DNA of 64,000 bases from Microbacterium ureisolvens (GCF_015278315.1 NZ_JADIJE010000002.1:310001-374000); one strand, 5' to 3'; counted from the stretch's first letter, positions 11,177 to 20,426 are shown. Notes: generated by a model not told the origin, from the sequence alone. Made by a program: numbers and translations.

Positions 11177-12454
11177 ATGAAGCATTCAGCAAAGTCCCGC
11201 GTGCGGATCTCGCTCGCGCTCACCGCCGCGACGGTGACCGCCGTGGCGCTCACGGGCTGCGGATCGGGCGACGCCGGCGGCGCGTCCGACGAGCCGATCC
11301 AGTTCTTCCTCTCGGGCGACGCCAACCAGGGCGGCGGCTACGCCCACATGGCGGAGAAGTACGAGGAGGAGACCGGCGTCAAGGTCGAGATCGTCGACAT
11401 CGCCAACGAAGACCTCACGACGAAGCTCCGCAACGCGGCGCAGGCCAACGACCTTCCGGCCATCGGCCGCGTGGGCGCCGTCGACCCGGTGTGGCGCGAC
11501 GCGATCGTCGACCTCTCGGACATCGCCGACGGCAGCGACATCCGCACGGAGCTGTCCGACAAGGATGAGGACGGCAACGTCATCTCGCTCCCGTCCGACA
11601 TCACCGCCGTCGGCATGTTCATCAACAAGTCGCTCTTCGACGAGGCGGGAGTCGCCTACCCGACCAGCGAGGACGACATCTGGACGTGGGACGAGTACGT
11701 CGCCGCGGTCAAGGAGGTGCAGGAGAAGACCGGCACCACCTACGGCATGGTGATGGACAAGTCGTCCCACCGCCTGAAGTCCTTCCTGTACGAGTTCGGC
11801 TCGGACTACTTCCAGCCCGATGACTCGGGCGAGTTCAGCACGAACGACGAGACGAAGGTCGCGCTGGAGTACTTCAACTCGCTGAACGACGACTCGTTCA
11901 TGCCGCGTTCGGTGTGGCTGTCGGATGCCGACCCCAATGCTCTCTTCAAGTCGGGCGACGTCGTGTCGTACCTCTCCGGCTCGTGGCAGATCGCCGACTT
12001 CGCCGTGAACATCGCCGACTTCGACTGGGCCTCCGTCTACCTGCCGACCGGCGAGGAGCGGGCCACCAACTACGGCAACGCCGCATCCGTCGTCGTCTTC
12101 GAGGGGCCGCAGCAGGAGGCGGCGTACGACTTCATCGAGTGGCTGTACGAGCCGGAGAACTACACCGAGCTCTCGGAGACCTCTTCGTTCATCCCCGCGA
12201 TCGACGGACTCGACATCACCTACGCGTCTGATGGTGAGGCCTTCGACATCTACAACCAGGACATCGCGGCTTCGCCCGAGATCGTCGGCGACATCAAGGC
12301 CATGGAGCTGAAGTACGGCGCCCAGGGTGTGACGACCGAGGGCGACCCGGTGCGTGACGAGACGGTCAAGTACCTCGCCGGCGAGCAGGACGTCGACACC
12401 ACCATCGACAACATCAACGCGCTGTTCACCGATCAGCTGGGCGCGCTGGAGTGA
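11177..12454 (+). CDS. Extracellular sugar-binding lipoprotein (ABC importer)
   Basis: The 425-residue protein is a family 1 solute-binding protein. The lipoprotein signal runs through residues 1-28 with lipobox ALTGC, giving lipidated Cys28. Mature features include NEDLTTKLRNAAQANDLPAI near 80-100, and VAYPTSEDDIWTWDEYVAA, which matches the sugar-binding lobe of this family. The GAAGGGA ribosome site fits the ATG at 11177 rather than an ATG 15 bases upstream. Two permease genes follow with almost no spacing. It delivers an oligosaccharide to the membrane complex; the ligand cannot be told from sequence, though co-transcription with inositol-type enzymes suggests a cyclitol-containing or modified sugar. 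Confidence 0.92.
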   Translation: MKHSAKSRVRISLALTAATVTAVALTGCGSGDAGGASDEPIQFFLSGDANQGGGYAHMAEKYEEETGVKVEIVDIANEDLTTKLRNAAQANDLPAIGRVGAVDPVWRDAIVDLSDIADGSDIRTELSDKDEDGNVISLPSDITAVGMFINKSLFDEAGVAYPTSEDDIWTWDEYVAAVKEVQEKTGTTYGMVMDKSSHRLKSFLYEFGSDYFQPDDSGEFSTNDETKVALEYFNSLNDDSFMPRSVWLSDADPNALFKSGDVVSYLSGSWQIADFAVNIADFDWASVYLPTGEERATNYGNAASVVVFEGPQQEAAYDFIEWLYEPENYTELSETSSFIPAIDGLDITYASDGEAFDIYNQDIAASPEIVGDIKAMELKYGAQGVTTEGDPVRDETVKYLAGEQDVDTTIDNINALFTDQLGALE

Positions 12455-12456
12455 CC

Positions 12457-13422
12457 ATGACCACCAAGACCGTCGATGGGCGCAGCGCTGAGACATCTGC
12501 GCTCATCACCACGGGGCGGCGGACGCCTGGCGTCCGCCGCCCCCGGCGGCGGAGCTCGACCCATTTCGTGCTCGCCCCGCTCAGCTTCATCGCGATCTCG
12601 GTGGTGCTGTTCGGCCTCTTCTTCGTCTGGCCGGGCGCGCTGGGTCTCTGGTACTCCTTCACCGATTACTCGGGCGTCGGAACTCCCGACTTCATCGGCG
12701 GAGAGAACTACGTCGAGCTCGCGCAGGACCCGGTCTTCTACTCGGTGCTCGGCCGCACATTCCTGTACACGATCCTGTCGGTGCCGCTGCACTACGTGGC
12801 GGCCCTCGGCATCGCCGTGCTGCTGACCAGCAGCCTGGCCAAGGGCAAGAACACGGCCCGGATCATCTTCTTCCTGCCGTGGCTGATCTCGCCGATCGTG
12901 GCCGGTGTCATCTGGAAGTGGCTCTTCGGCGAGAACTTCGGGCTCGTCAACTTCCTGATCGAGTCGCTCGGGGGCAACGGCCTGCAGTGGGAGACAAATC
13001 CCAACCTCGCACTCGCACTCATCCTCATCGTGAGCACGTGGGGCGGCACGGCGTTCAACATGCTCCTGTTCATCGCCGCCATCCGGAACGTGCCGCAGTC
13101 CTATCTCGAGGCGGCGCAGCTGGACGGCGCCAACGGGTGGCAGCGCTTCTACCGGATCGTCCTGCCGCTGCTGCGCCCGACGTCGTTCATGGTGATCCTC
13201 CTCACCACGATCGGTTCGATGAAGGAGTTCGCCATGGTCCAGGCGCTCAACGGCGGTGGTCCGGGCACGTCGAACATGTTCATCGTGCAGTACATCTACC
13301 GCACCGGCTTCGAGCGCGCGGACGTCGGCTACGCCAGCGCGGCGTCGATGGTCCTCATGGTGATCCTCATCATCATCGCGGTCATCCAGATGCGCTTCGA
13401 CAAGAGGAACGATCTCGCATGA
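12457..13422 (+). CDS. ABC sugar transporter permease (MalF/UgpA type)
   Basis: The 321-residue protein has six predicted membrane helices after a basic cytoplasmic tail rich in Arg (residues 20-35). The EAA loop EAAQLDGANGWQ...LPLL, which docks the ATPase, lies near residues 210-230. The ATG at 12457 follows GGAG at five bases; a GTG six bases earlier overlaps the stop of the binding-protein gene and is an alternative. It pairs with the next permease to form the importer channel. No ATP-binding gene is found in this operon. Confidence 0.92.
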   Translation: MTTKTVDGRSAETSALITTGRRTPGVRRPRRRSSTHFVLAPLSFIAISVVLFGLFFVWPGALGLWYSFTDYSGVGTPDFIGGENYVELAQDPVFYSVLGRTFLYTILSVPLHYVAALGIAVLLTSSLAKGKNTARIIFFLPWLISPIVAGVIWKWLFGENFGLVNFLIESLGGNGLQWETNPNLALALILIVSTWGGTAFNMLLFIAAIRNVPQSYLEAAQLDGANGWQRFYRIVLPLLRPTSFMVILLTTIGSMKEFAMVQALNGGGPGTSNMFIVQYIYRTGFERADVGYASAASMVLMVILIIIAVIQMRFDKRNDLA

Positions 13423-14279
13423 CGAGTCTCCGATCCGCGTCCCAGACGCGCAAGAGCACCCCGAAGGCCTTCCGCGGCCTGCCGAGCACGCTGCTCCTGT
13501 GGCTGCTCGCCCTCGGCTTCCTGATCCCCGTCGCGTGGTTCCTGCTCAGCTCCTTCAAGCCGGGCTCCGAGCTGTTCAGCCTGCCCCTCACGCTCTTCCC
13601 CGAGAACTGGACGGTCAGCGGCTACGAGACCGCCTGGAACCGCTTCAACTTCGCCCAGTACTTCCTCAACACATCCATCGTCGCCGTCGTGACGACGGTG
13701 CTGACGGTGCTGGTGAGTGCGATGACCGGTTACGCGTTCGCGAAGTACAAGGCGTGGTGGCTGAAGGTGTTCTTCATCTGCATCCTTGCAACCACGATGC
13801 TTCCCACCGAGGTCATCATGCCGAGCTCGTTCGCGGTGGTCCGCGACCTCGGCATGTACAACACCCTGGCCGGCATCATCGTGCCCTCGATCATCACGGC
13901 GACGGGCATCTTCATGTTCCGGCAGTACTTCAAGACGATCCCGGACGAGCTGCTCGAGGCCGCGCGCATCGACGGCGTCTCGGAGTTCGGCGCCTTCTGG
14001 CGCATCATGCTGCCGCTCGCGAAGCCGATCGCCGTCGTGCTGGCCATCTTCTCCTTCCAATGGCGGTGGAACGACTACATCTGGCCCCTCATCGTGCTGC
14101 GCGACCCCGACCGCTACACCTTGCAGGTCGCCCTCCGCTCGATCGTCGGCGCCGACAACATCGACTGGTCCGTGCTGCTGTCGGCCTCCGTCATCTCGCT
14201 GATCCCGATGGTGGTCCTGTTCGCGGTCTTCCAGCGGCAGATCATGAACGCCGACGTCAACTCCGGCCTGAAGGACTGA
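13419..14279 (+). CDS. ABC sugar transporter permease (MalG/UgpE type)
   Basis: This 286-residue permease has six hydrophobic segments and an EAA loop EAARIDGVSEF...LPLAKP near residues 184-207. Its ATG overlaps the previous stop by four bases (ATGA). The C-terminus NADVNSGLKD matches the common end of MalG-type proteins. It is the second half of the importer channel, and its stop is followed two bases later by the ATG of the unknown 574-residue gene, so transport and catabolism are one transcript. Confidence 0.92.
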   Translation: MTSLRSASQTRKSTPKAFRGLPSTLLLWLLALGFLIPVAWFLLSSFKPGSELFSLPLTLFPENWTVSGYETAWNRFNFAQYFLNTSIVAVVTTVLTVLVSAMTGYAFAKYKAWWLKVFFICILATTMLPTEVIMPSSFAVVRDLGMYNTLAGIIVPSIITATGIFMFRQYFKTIPDELLEAARIDGVSEFGAFWRIMLPLAKPIAVVLAIFSFQWRWNDYIWPLIVLRDPDRYTLQVALRSIVGADNIDWSVLLSASVISLIPMVVLFAVFQRQIMNADVNSGLKD

Positions 14280-14281
14280 GG

Positions 14282-16006
14282 ATGCCGGACCATACCGAGT
14301 TCACTCGCACACTCGGCCAGGCGGTCACCGTCGACGTGGAACAGGCGCTCGCCGAAGGCGTCGGCCCCGACGAGCGGCATCGGCGGCTCATGGAGCGGGC
14401 CAAGATGTTCGTGGCGGCCTACCTGTGGGACGGCACCGACCGCCACGGCGATCCCGCCCTCGCAGCCGCGGCCCTCGAGAACGTGCGCGCGCTGCGGGCG
14501 CTGCAGGGGCCGAGCGGCCTGTTCATCGGCGGCGACAACGTCGACTCCCCGCCCGACTCGTCCTTCACGGTGAACGACGTGTGCGACACCCTCCACCTCA
14601 TCGGCCTGGCCGCCGCCACCTCCGCCGGCGCTTCGGGCGCGGCGAGCGAGGACCTGGGCGCCGTCGCCGCCGAGCTCGACACGATCGCCGATGCGGTCGA
14701 GCCGGCGCTCCTCACCGGCGGCGTCCACACCCCGAACCACCGCTGGGAGATCTCCGCGGCGCTGGCGCGGCTGCACCGGCGGCGTCCGTCGGCGGCGCTG
14801 CGCGCGCGGGCCGAGGAGTGGCTCGCCGAGGGTGTCGACATCACGCCTGACGGGGTCTTCTCGGAGCGCAGTGCGAACTATGCCGCGTACGTGTCGAACC
14901 CGTCGCTGAGCGTCATCGCCGACGAGTTCGGCCGCGACGACGCGCGCGAAGCCGTCGTCCGCAACCTCGAGAGCACCCTCGGCCTCATCCACCCCGATGA
15001 CAGCGTCGAGACGGTGCACTCGCGACGGCAGGACCAGCTGCGGCGCTTCCCGCTCGCGCCGTACCTCGTGGGCTACCGCCGGTACGCGATCGAGCTCGGC
15101 CGCGGTGACTTCGCCTGGGCGGCCGAGCGCGCACTGGACGGCGGCATCCTGCACCCGGCGACCGTTCTCGCCGAGCTGCTGATCGAGCCCCGCCTCGGAG
15201 GGGAGTTGCCGGATGCCGCACCCCCGGCGCCGCAGCGCGCGTGGGAGCAGTCCTCGCTCGTGGTGGACGACGCGGCCGAGCGACGCCTCGTCGTCTTCGG
15301 CGGGTCGGACTATCCGCGGTTCCGGCGCGTGCGCTCGGGCCTTTCGACCAACCCGACGTTCCTGCGCCTGTTCGCGGGGGATGCCGTGCTCGACTCGGTC
15401 CGGCTCTCGCGGGACTTCTTCGGCCTCGGACCTTTCCGCGCCGACCGCTTCGAGACGCGGCACGACGCTGACGGCACTGTGCACCATGTGCTCGAGGAGA
15501 CCGTCGCGGCGAACTACTACCAGCCGCTCGAGGCGGATCACCGCTCGGCCACCGGCGAATACGCCCTCACCGATGACGGGCGGTTCTTCGGCTCGATGGC
15601 CTTCCCGGAACGCCGGCGCGACGAGGTCGCCCTCCGCACGGCGATCGACGTGCGCCCCACGGCGGACGGCGCGGTGGTCTCGATCGACATCGTCGGTCCG
15701 GACAGCCCGTGGGCTCTCGAGCTCGCGTTCCGCGACGGCGGCCGGTTCGAGGGACCGAGGTCGCTCGGGGACGACGGCGCAGCGGTGCTCACGGAGGGGA
15801 TCGGGCGCTACGTCGTCGGAGACACGGCGATCGCGTTCGACGCCGGAGACGACTACCGGGCGGCCGGCCCGGCGCGATACCACCCCGGAGAGGACTACGC
15901 GTTCCTGGGGGCCACCGACGCCGCCGAGGGCAGCCGCGTGTACCTCACCGGACGGGCGCCGGGGCGCCTCGTGCTCACCCTGCGCGCCGAGCGGGTCGCC
16001 CGATGA
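14282..16006 (+). CDS. Uncharacterised 574-residue protein, possible (alpha/alpha)-toroid lyase
   Basis: I do not recognise a firm family. The N-terminal 300 residues are mostly amphipathic helices with Trp/Arg-rich turns, as in the (alpha/alpha)6 toroids of polysaccharide lyases. The C-terminal 270 look like beta-strands (many short alternating segments, for example RYVVGDTAIAF). Candidate catalytic residues are Asn152-His153 in HTPNHRWEISAAL, Tyr200 in ERSANYAAYVSNPSL, and His246-Arg248 in ETVHSRRQ. An Asn/His neutraliser and a Tyr about 50 residues later is the arrangement used by PL15/PL17/PL21-type lyases. There is no signal peptide. It sits between an importer and Cgl0159/IolE/IolG-like genes, with a two-base gap and an ATGA overlap. 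Function is inference only; a structural or hydrolase role is possible. Confidence 0.75.
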   Translation: MPDHTEFTRTLGQAVTVDVEQALAEGVGPDERHRRLMERAKMFVAAYLWDGTDRHGDPALAAAALENVRALRALQGPSGLFIGGDNVDSPPDSSFTVNDVCDTLHLIGLAAATSAGASGAASEDLGAVAAELDTIADAVEPALLTGGVHTPNHRWEISAALARLHRRRPSAALRARAEEWLAEGVDITPDGVFSERSANYAAYVSNPSLSVIADEFGRDDAREAVVRNLESTLGLIHPDDSVETVHSRRQDQLRRFPLAPYLVGYRRYAIELGRGDFAWAAERALDGGILHPATVLAELLIEPRLGGELPDAAPPAPQRAWEQSSLVVDDAAERRLVVFGGSDYPRFRRVRSGLSTNPTFLRLFAGDAVLDSVRLSRDFFGLGPFRADRFETRHDADGTVHHVLEETVAANYYQPLEADHRSATGEYALTDDGRFFGSMAFPERRRDEVALRTAIDVRPTADGAVVSIDIVGPDSPWALELAFRDGGRFEGPRSLGDDGAAVLTEGIGRYVVGDTAIAFDAGDDYRAAGPARYHPGEDYAFLGATDAAEGSRVYLTGRAPGRLVLTLRAERVAR

Positions 16007-16902
16007 GCGCCGTCGCGCTGGATGCGCTCGAGTTCGACACGCTCCGCGCCCTGCGCGCCGAGCGACCGGTGGCCGTGGCGGAGGCGCTCGCGCGCCGGTC
16101 CCGCCGCGACGTCGTGCGCGGCGACGGCCGGCTCTTCATCGTCGCCGCCGACCACCCGGCCCGGGGCGCGCTCGGAGTCGGCGACCGCGGCGACGCGATG
16201 GCCAGCCGGTACCTGCTGCTCCAGCGGCTCGCCGTGGCACTCAGCCACCCCGGCGTGGACGGCGTGCTCGGCACGCCCGACATCATCGACGACCTCGCGC
16301 TGCTCGGACTCCTCGACGACAAGGTCGTCGTGGGCTCGATGAACCGTGGAGGACTGCGCGGGTCCACCTTCGAGATGGACGACCGCTTCACGGGCTACGA
16401 CGTGCCGTCGATGGTGCGCTCGGGGGTCGACTTCGCGAAGGTGCTGTTGCGCGTCAACCACGCCGACGCGGGCACGGCGGCCACGCTGGAGGCTGCCGCC
16501 CAGGCGGTGACGGCGGCGGCAGAAGCCCGCATCCCGATCATGCTCGAGCCGTTCCTCAGCCGCTGGGTCGACGGCCGCATCGTCAACGACCTCTCGACGG
16601 ACGCCGTTGTGCTCTCGATCGCGATCGCCGCGGGGCTCGGCGTGAGCAGCGCCTACACGTGGATGAAGCTTCCCGTCGTGCCCGACATGGAGCGGGTGAT
16701 GGCGGCGACCACGCTTCCCACTCTGCTCCTGGGCGGCGACACGGGCGGCGACCCGGACGAGACCTTCTCGTCGTGGGAGGATGCTCTGACGCTTCCCGGC
16801 GTCCGCGGCCTGACCGCGGGACGTGCGCTGCTGTACCCGCCCGACGGTGACGTGGCAGGGGCCGTCGACGCCGCCGCCCGTCTGGTCCACCCCGACCTCT
16901 GA
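16003..16902 (+). CDS. Cgl0159-type (beta/alpha)8 aldolase-like protein
   Basis: The 299-residue barrel resembles the Cgl0159 family found in actinobacterial myo-inositol (iol) clusters and distantly the LacD/DeoC class I aldolases. It starts FIVAADHPARGALG near residue 45, includes GSMNRGGLRGS, ILLRVNHAD-like DFAKVLLRVNHAD and TWMKLPVVPDMERV, whose lysine is the best Schiff-base candidate, and ends with LLGGDTGGDPDE and GLTAGRALLYP, a typical phosphate-binding region. Its ATG overlaps the previous stop (ATGA). In iol clusters such a protein is thought to act near the end of the pathway; here iolB, iolC and iolD are absent, so the substrate may differ. Confidence 0.8.
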   Translation: MSAVALDALEFDTLRALRAERPVAVAEALARRSRRDVVRGDGRLFIVAADHPARGALGVGDRGDAMASRYLLLQRLAVALSHPGVDGVLGTPDIIDDLALLGLLDDKVVVGSMNRGGLRGSTFEMDDRFTGYDVPSMVRSGVDFAKVLLRVNHADAGTAATLEAAAQAVTAAAEARIPIMLEPFLSRWVDGRIVNDLSTDAVVLSIAIAAGLGVSSAYTWMKLPVVPDMERVMAATTLPTLLLGGDTGGDPDETFSSWEDALTLPGVRGLTAGRALLYPPDGDVAGAVDAAARLVHPDL

Positions 16903-16917
16903 ACCTTGGAGGAGTCC

Positions 16918-17859
16918 ATGACCATGGGCCGTGATGACCCGATGAAGGCCGAGGTAGCGGGAGCGCCGGTGAGCTTCGGAGTGTTCGAGATGACGCCCGA
17001 GGGCGCGGCCACTGTGGGCGCCGACGACATGCTCGAGGTGCTGGCCGAGTCCGGCTACCGGGGCGTCGATCTCGGACCGCTCGGCTTCCTCGGCCGCGAC
17101 GCCGAGCTCCGCTCCCGGCTGGACAGGTTCGGGCTCGAACTCGCGGGCGGCTGGGTGCAGCTGCCCTTCTCCGACGACGACGCGTTCGCGGCATCCCTGC
17201 CCTCCCTCCACGAAGCGCTGCGGGTCTTCTCGGATGCCGCGCAAGCGGGTCCGCGACGGCTGCCGCTGCCGACGCTCGCCGACGACGGGTCGGTGGCCCG
17301 TCGCGCCCACCCCGGGCGCGGCGCGGAGGCCGACCCGCTTGCCGCCGACGCGTGGGACCGGCTCCTGGCCAACACCGAGCGCGCCGCGGCGCTGGTGCGA
17401 GAAGCCGGCTTCGAGCCGACGTTCCACCACCACGCGGGGACGTTCGTCGAGTCGCCCGACGAGATCGACCGCTTCCTCGCGAACGTGGACGTCGATCTCA
17501 CCCTCGACACCGGGCACCTGCTCATCGCCGACGGCGACCCGGTGGATGCCGTCACGCGCTGGGGCGACCGCATCAACCATCTGCACCTGAAGGACGTCGA
17601 CCGCGCCGAGCTGCGCCGCGTGCTCGCGGCGGGGGGCGGCATGACCGAGGTCTGGTCGTCGGGCTCCTTCGTCGCCTTCGGCCGCGGCGACCTCGACCTC
17701 TCCAGCGTGATGGACGCGATGGCGGCGCGCGGCTTCGACGGTTGGGTCGTCGTCGAGCAGGACGTGCTCAACGCCCCCGACGTCGCGATCGACGACTTCC
17801 GGTCCGAACGCGCCGGCGACCAGCGCGTCAACCGCGACGCCCTCCGGCCCTGGGTCTGA
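16918..17859 (+). CDS. IolE-like TIM-barrel isomerase/dehydratase
   Basis: The 313-residue protein belongs to the xylose-isomerase-like barrel superfamily and is closest in style to inosose dehydratase. Visible metal-site pieces are FHHHAGTFVE, DLTLDTGHLLIADGD, NHLHLKDVDR and a late Glu in WVVVEQDVL. It starts SFGVFEM with Ser/Phe as in IolE. TTGGAGGAG at 16907-16915 is a strong ribosome site for the ATG at 16918; a second in-frame ATG lies six bases later. It lies 15 bases after the aldolase-like gene. The reaction is presumably dehydration or isomerisation of a keto-cyclitol or keto-sugar produced by the next gene. Confidence 0.82.
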   Translation: MTMGRDDPMKAEVAGAPVSFGVFEMTPEGAATVGADDMLEVLAESGYRGVDLGPLGFLGRDAELRSRLDRFGLELAGGWVQLPFSDDDAFAASLPSLHEALRVFSDAAQAGPRRLPLPTLADDGSVARRAHPGRGAEADPLAADAWDRLLANTERAAALVREAGFEPTFHHHAGTFVESPDEIDRFLANVDVDLTLDTGHLLIADGDPVDAVTRWGDRINHLHLKDVDRAELRRVLAAGGGMTEVWSSGSFVAFGRGDLDLSSVMDAMAARGFDGWVVVEQDVLNAPDVAIDDFRSERAGDQRVNRDALRPWV

Positions 17860-17923
17860 CCCGCGTCCGCACGACACCCGTGCTCCCCACGCACCCCGCC
17901 TGCTCCACGACAAGGAATCGACT

Positions 17924-18934
17924 GTGTCACACGCTCCGCTCCGCTTCGGTCTCATCGGCACCGGCCGCATCGGCCAGGTCCACGCCGAGAACATCGCCGC
18001 GAACCCCGACGCCGTCCTGACGCGGGTCGCCGACCCGTTCATGGACGGCGCCCGACGGGTGGCCGAGCGATTCGGCGGTCAGGCGACCGCGGACTCCGAC
18101 GAGGTCTTCGCGGCCGGCGACGTGGACGCTGTGCTCATCGCCTCGCCGACGCCCACGCACGTCGACCTGATCCAGAAGGCGGTGGATGCCGGCATCCCGG
18201 TGCTGTGCGAGAAGCCGATCGACCTCGACATCGCGCGCGTCGAGGCGCTGCGCCCGAAGGTGGCCGCCGCCGGCGTGCCGGTCGCGCTGGGCTTCAACAG
18301 GCGCTTCGACCCCGCGTTCGCCGAGGTCCGGGCGCGGGTGGCTGCCGGCGAGATCGGCGAGCTCGAGCAGCTGACGATCGTGAGCCGCGATCCGGCCGCC
18401 CCGCCCGCCGCCTACATCGGCGTCTCGGGCGGCATCTTCCGCGACATGACCATCCACGACTTCGACATGGCGCGCTTCTTCCTGCCCGACATCGTCGAGG
18501 TCAGCGCGGTCGGCTCGACGACGTTCGATCCGGGCGCCCGCGAGCACGGCGACTTCGACACCGCCGTCGTGACGCTGCGAGCCGCCTCGGGCGCGGTCGT
18601 CACGATCATCAACTCGCGGCACAGCGCCGTCGGCTACGACCAGCGTCTGGAGGCCTTCGGCGGCAAGGGGTCGCTGCAGGTCGCCAATCGCGCGACGAGT
18701 CTCGTGAGCCTCTCCACCGCGACGCAGACCGAGGCCCGTTCTCCCTACGAGGACTTCTTCCTGCAGCGCTACGCCGAGGCGTACGCCGAGGAGCTGCGCG
18801 CCTTCGTCTCGCTCGCCCGCGGCGGCGCGTCAGCGAGCCCGACCTTCGACGACGGCCGCGCCGCGCTCCTCCTCGCCGACGCGGCGCAGCGCTCCGCGGT
18901 CGAGCGGGTCGCGGTGGCGGTCGCCCTCGACTGA
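17924..18934 (+). CDS. iolG: Inositol 2-dehydrogenase-like Gfo/Idh/MocA protein
   Basis: The 336-residue protein has a Rossmann motif GLIGTGRIGQVHAENI (residues 9-24), CEKPIDLD with catalytic Lys97, GFNRRFDPAF, and DMTIHDFDMARF, whose Asp/His pair is the active site of inositol 2-dehydrogenases. It would oxidise a cyclitol or sugar to the keto form with NAD+. Translation starts at GTG 17924 behind AAGGA. A 64-base gap separates it from the IolE-like gene; I see no promoter there. The iolG symbol reflects family similarity; related members oxidise scyllo-inositol or sugar acids. Confidence 0.85.
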   Translation: MSHAPLRFGLIGTGRIGQVHAENIAANPDAVLTRVADPFMDGARRVAERFGGQATADSDEVFAAGDVDAVLIASPTPTHVDLIQKAVDAGIPVLCEKPIDLDIARVEALRPKVAAAGVPVALGFNRRFDPAFAEVRARVAAGEIGELEQLTIVSRDPAAPPAAYIGVSGGIFRDMTIHDFDMARFFLPDIVEVSAVGSTTFDPGAREHGDFDTAVVTLRAASGAVVTIINSRHSAVGYDQRLEAFGGKGSLQVANRATSLVSLSTATQTEARSPYEDFFLQRYAEAYAEELRAFVSLARGGASASPTFDDGRAALLLADAAQRSAVERVAVAVALD

Positions 18935-19081
18935 TCCGCGTTCGCCGAGACAGAGCATTCGCGCCGAGACCGTGGGCGCTGTCCGTGGTTTCGCTGAAAA
19001 GCCCCGGTTCCGGTGAGGTCCCGGGACTCAGAGCAGGGTGACGGGGGCTCGGTCGCGAGGGCAGCGCTCGGAGGCCGACAG

Positions 19082-19119
19082 ACGGATGCCGCGGCAGGAG
19101 GTCGTGCCGCGGCATCCGT
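19082..19119. terminator. Bidirectional terminator built from GGATGCCGCGG inverted pair
   Basis: A perfect 15-base stem ACGGATGCCGCGGCA / TGCCGCGGCATCCGT (19082-19096, 19105-19119) with an eight-base loop sits between the convergent dehydrogenase and binding-protein genes, followed by a T-containing stretch. The preceding 150 bases hold nothing else I can name. Confidence 0.75.
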
Positions 19120-19139
19120 TCGTTCGTACTGAACGGCGC

Positions 19140-20426
19140 TCAGCCGAGGATGGCGTCCGCTTCTGCGAAGAACTGCGTCACGGCGTCGTCCACCGAGATC
19201 GCACCGAGGCCGATCGACTTGCCGAGATCCCAGAAGGTCTGCTCGAGCGAGCCATATCCCACGACAGGGACCGGCGGCGCGTCGCCGATACGCTCGGCGG
19301 CGGACTCGATGTAGTCGGCGACCTGCTTGTCGGCGCCCTCCACAGTCGTGCCTTCGAGCTTCGACGATGACGCGGGGAATCCGAGCGTGGTGCCGAAGAT
19401 CTCGCCGGCGTCCGGACTGTTCACCACGAAGTCGAGGAAGAGGGCCGCGGCTTCCGGGTGCTCGCTGTTCGCGGCGATCGCGACCTGGAGGCCGGCCTGG
19501 CGGTAGAGGTCCTTCGAGCCTTCCTTGGAGGTCGGCGGGGCGACGATCGAGATCGACGAGGCGCCCGAGTCGGCGAGATATCCGCCGAGGAAATTGCTCC
19601 AGCTCATCTCGCTCGCGGTGATCGCGGCGCCGAAGCCCGACTTCGGCGAGAGCTCCTCGAGCTTCTGTTGCGGCACGGTGACGCCATCGCGGATCTGGGC
19701 GCCGGACTCCCAGAACTCCCGGAGGTCGTCCTTGGCGAATCCGAGCTCGCCGTCTTCGGTGTAGAGGTCGCCGCCGTCGGCGCGCAGCTGCAACTCGAAC
19801 ACCTGGATGCGCTGCGTGTAGTCGGTGCCGCCATACACCGCACCGCCGGTGGCGTCGGTGACCGAGGCCATCCAGTCGTCGAACTCCTCGAAGGAGGTGC
19901 CGCCTTCCGGTGCTTCCACGCCCACCTGGGCGACCAGGTCGTCGTTGACGAAGTTCGCCCACAGGCTGTAGCCCGTCGGCAGCGAGTACTGCACTCCCTC
20001 GAGTGCGCCGGTGCCGAGCAGCGACTCATCGAAGGTGGTCGTGTCGATGTAATCCGATACTTCGGCGAGGTCGAGCAGGTTGCCCGACTCGCCGTACTGA
20101 CGCAGGTAGCTGTCGGAGAACTGGAAGACGTCGGGAAGACCCCCGCCGGCCGCCTCGGTCTGGCGCTTCTCCCAGAAGCTCGGGAAGTCCGTGAACGAGG
20201 TGTTGACCGTGATGTTCGGATACTCCTCGTTGAACGCGGCGATCAGCTCGTTGTAGCGCGTCGCGCGGTCGTCGTTGCCCCAGAACGCGAAATCGATGCT
20301 GACCTTCTCATCGGGGTCGAACGCTGCGGCGTCGTCGTCGGACGAGTCGCCGGCACAGCCCGAGAGGACGAGGGCGGCGCCGACGGTCAGGGCAGCGGTG
20401 GCGAGGAGGGGGCGAGGTGCTGGCAT
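19140..20426 (-). CDS. Extracellular sugar-binding lipoprotein (paralogue of the one at 25289)
   Basis: The 428-residue family 1 binding protein has a signal peptide ending in the lipobox VLSGC, with Cys24 lipidated. Strong shared segments with the 25289-26590 protein are FWGND near residue 45, NEEYPNITVN, FWEKRQTEAAGG, SYLRQY, and APPVPIVGYG-like PPVPVVGYGSLEQ near the C-terminus. It is the last gene of the minus operon, 52 bases after GH42, and is preceded by CCGGAG for the ATG at 20426. It probably serves the same two permeases as the first binding protein with a different ligand range. Confidence 0.92.
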   Translation of the reverse strand: MPAPRPLLATAALTVGAALVLSGCAGDSSDDDAAAFDPDEKVSIDFAFWGNDDRATRYNELIAAFNEEYPNITVNTSFTDFPSFWEKRQTEAAGGGLPDVFQFSDSYLRQYGESGNLLDLAEVSDYIDTTTFDESLLGTGALEGVQYSLPTGYSLWANFVNDDLVAQVGVEAPEGGTSFEEFDDWMASVTDATGGAVYGGTDYTQRIQVFELQLRADGGDLYTEDGELGFAKDDLREFWESGAQIRDGVTVPQQKLEELSPKSGFGAAITASEMSWSNFLGGYLADSGASSISIVAPPTSKEGSKDLYRQAGLQVAIAANSEHPEAAALFLDFVVNSPDAGEIFGTTLGFPASSSKLEGTTVEGADKQVADYIESAAERIGDAPPVPVVGYGSLEQTFWDLGKSIGLGAISVDDAVTQFFAEADAILG

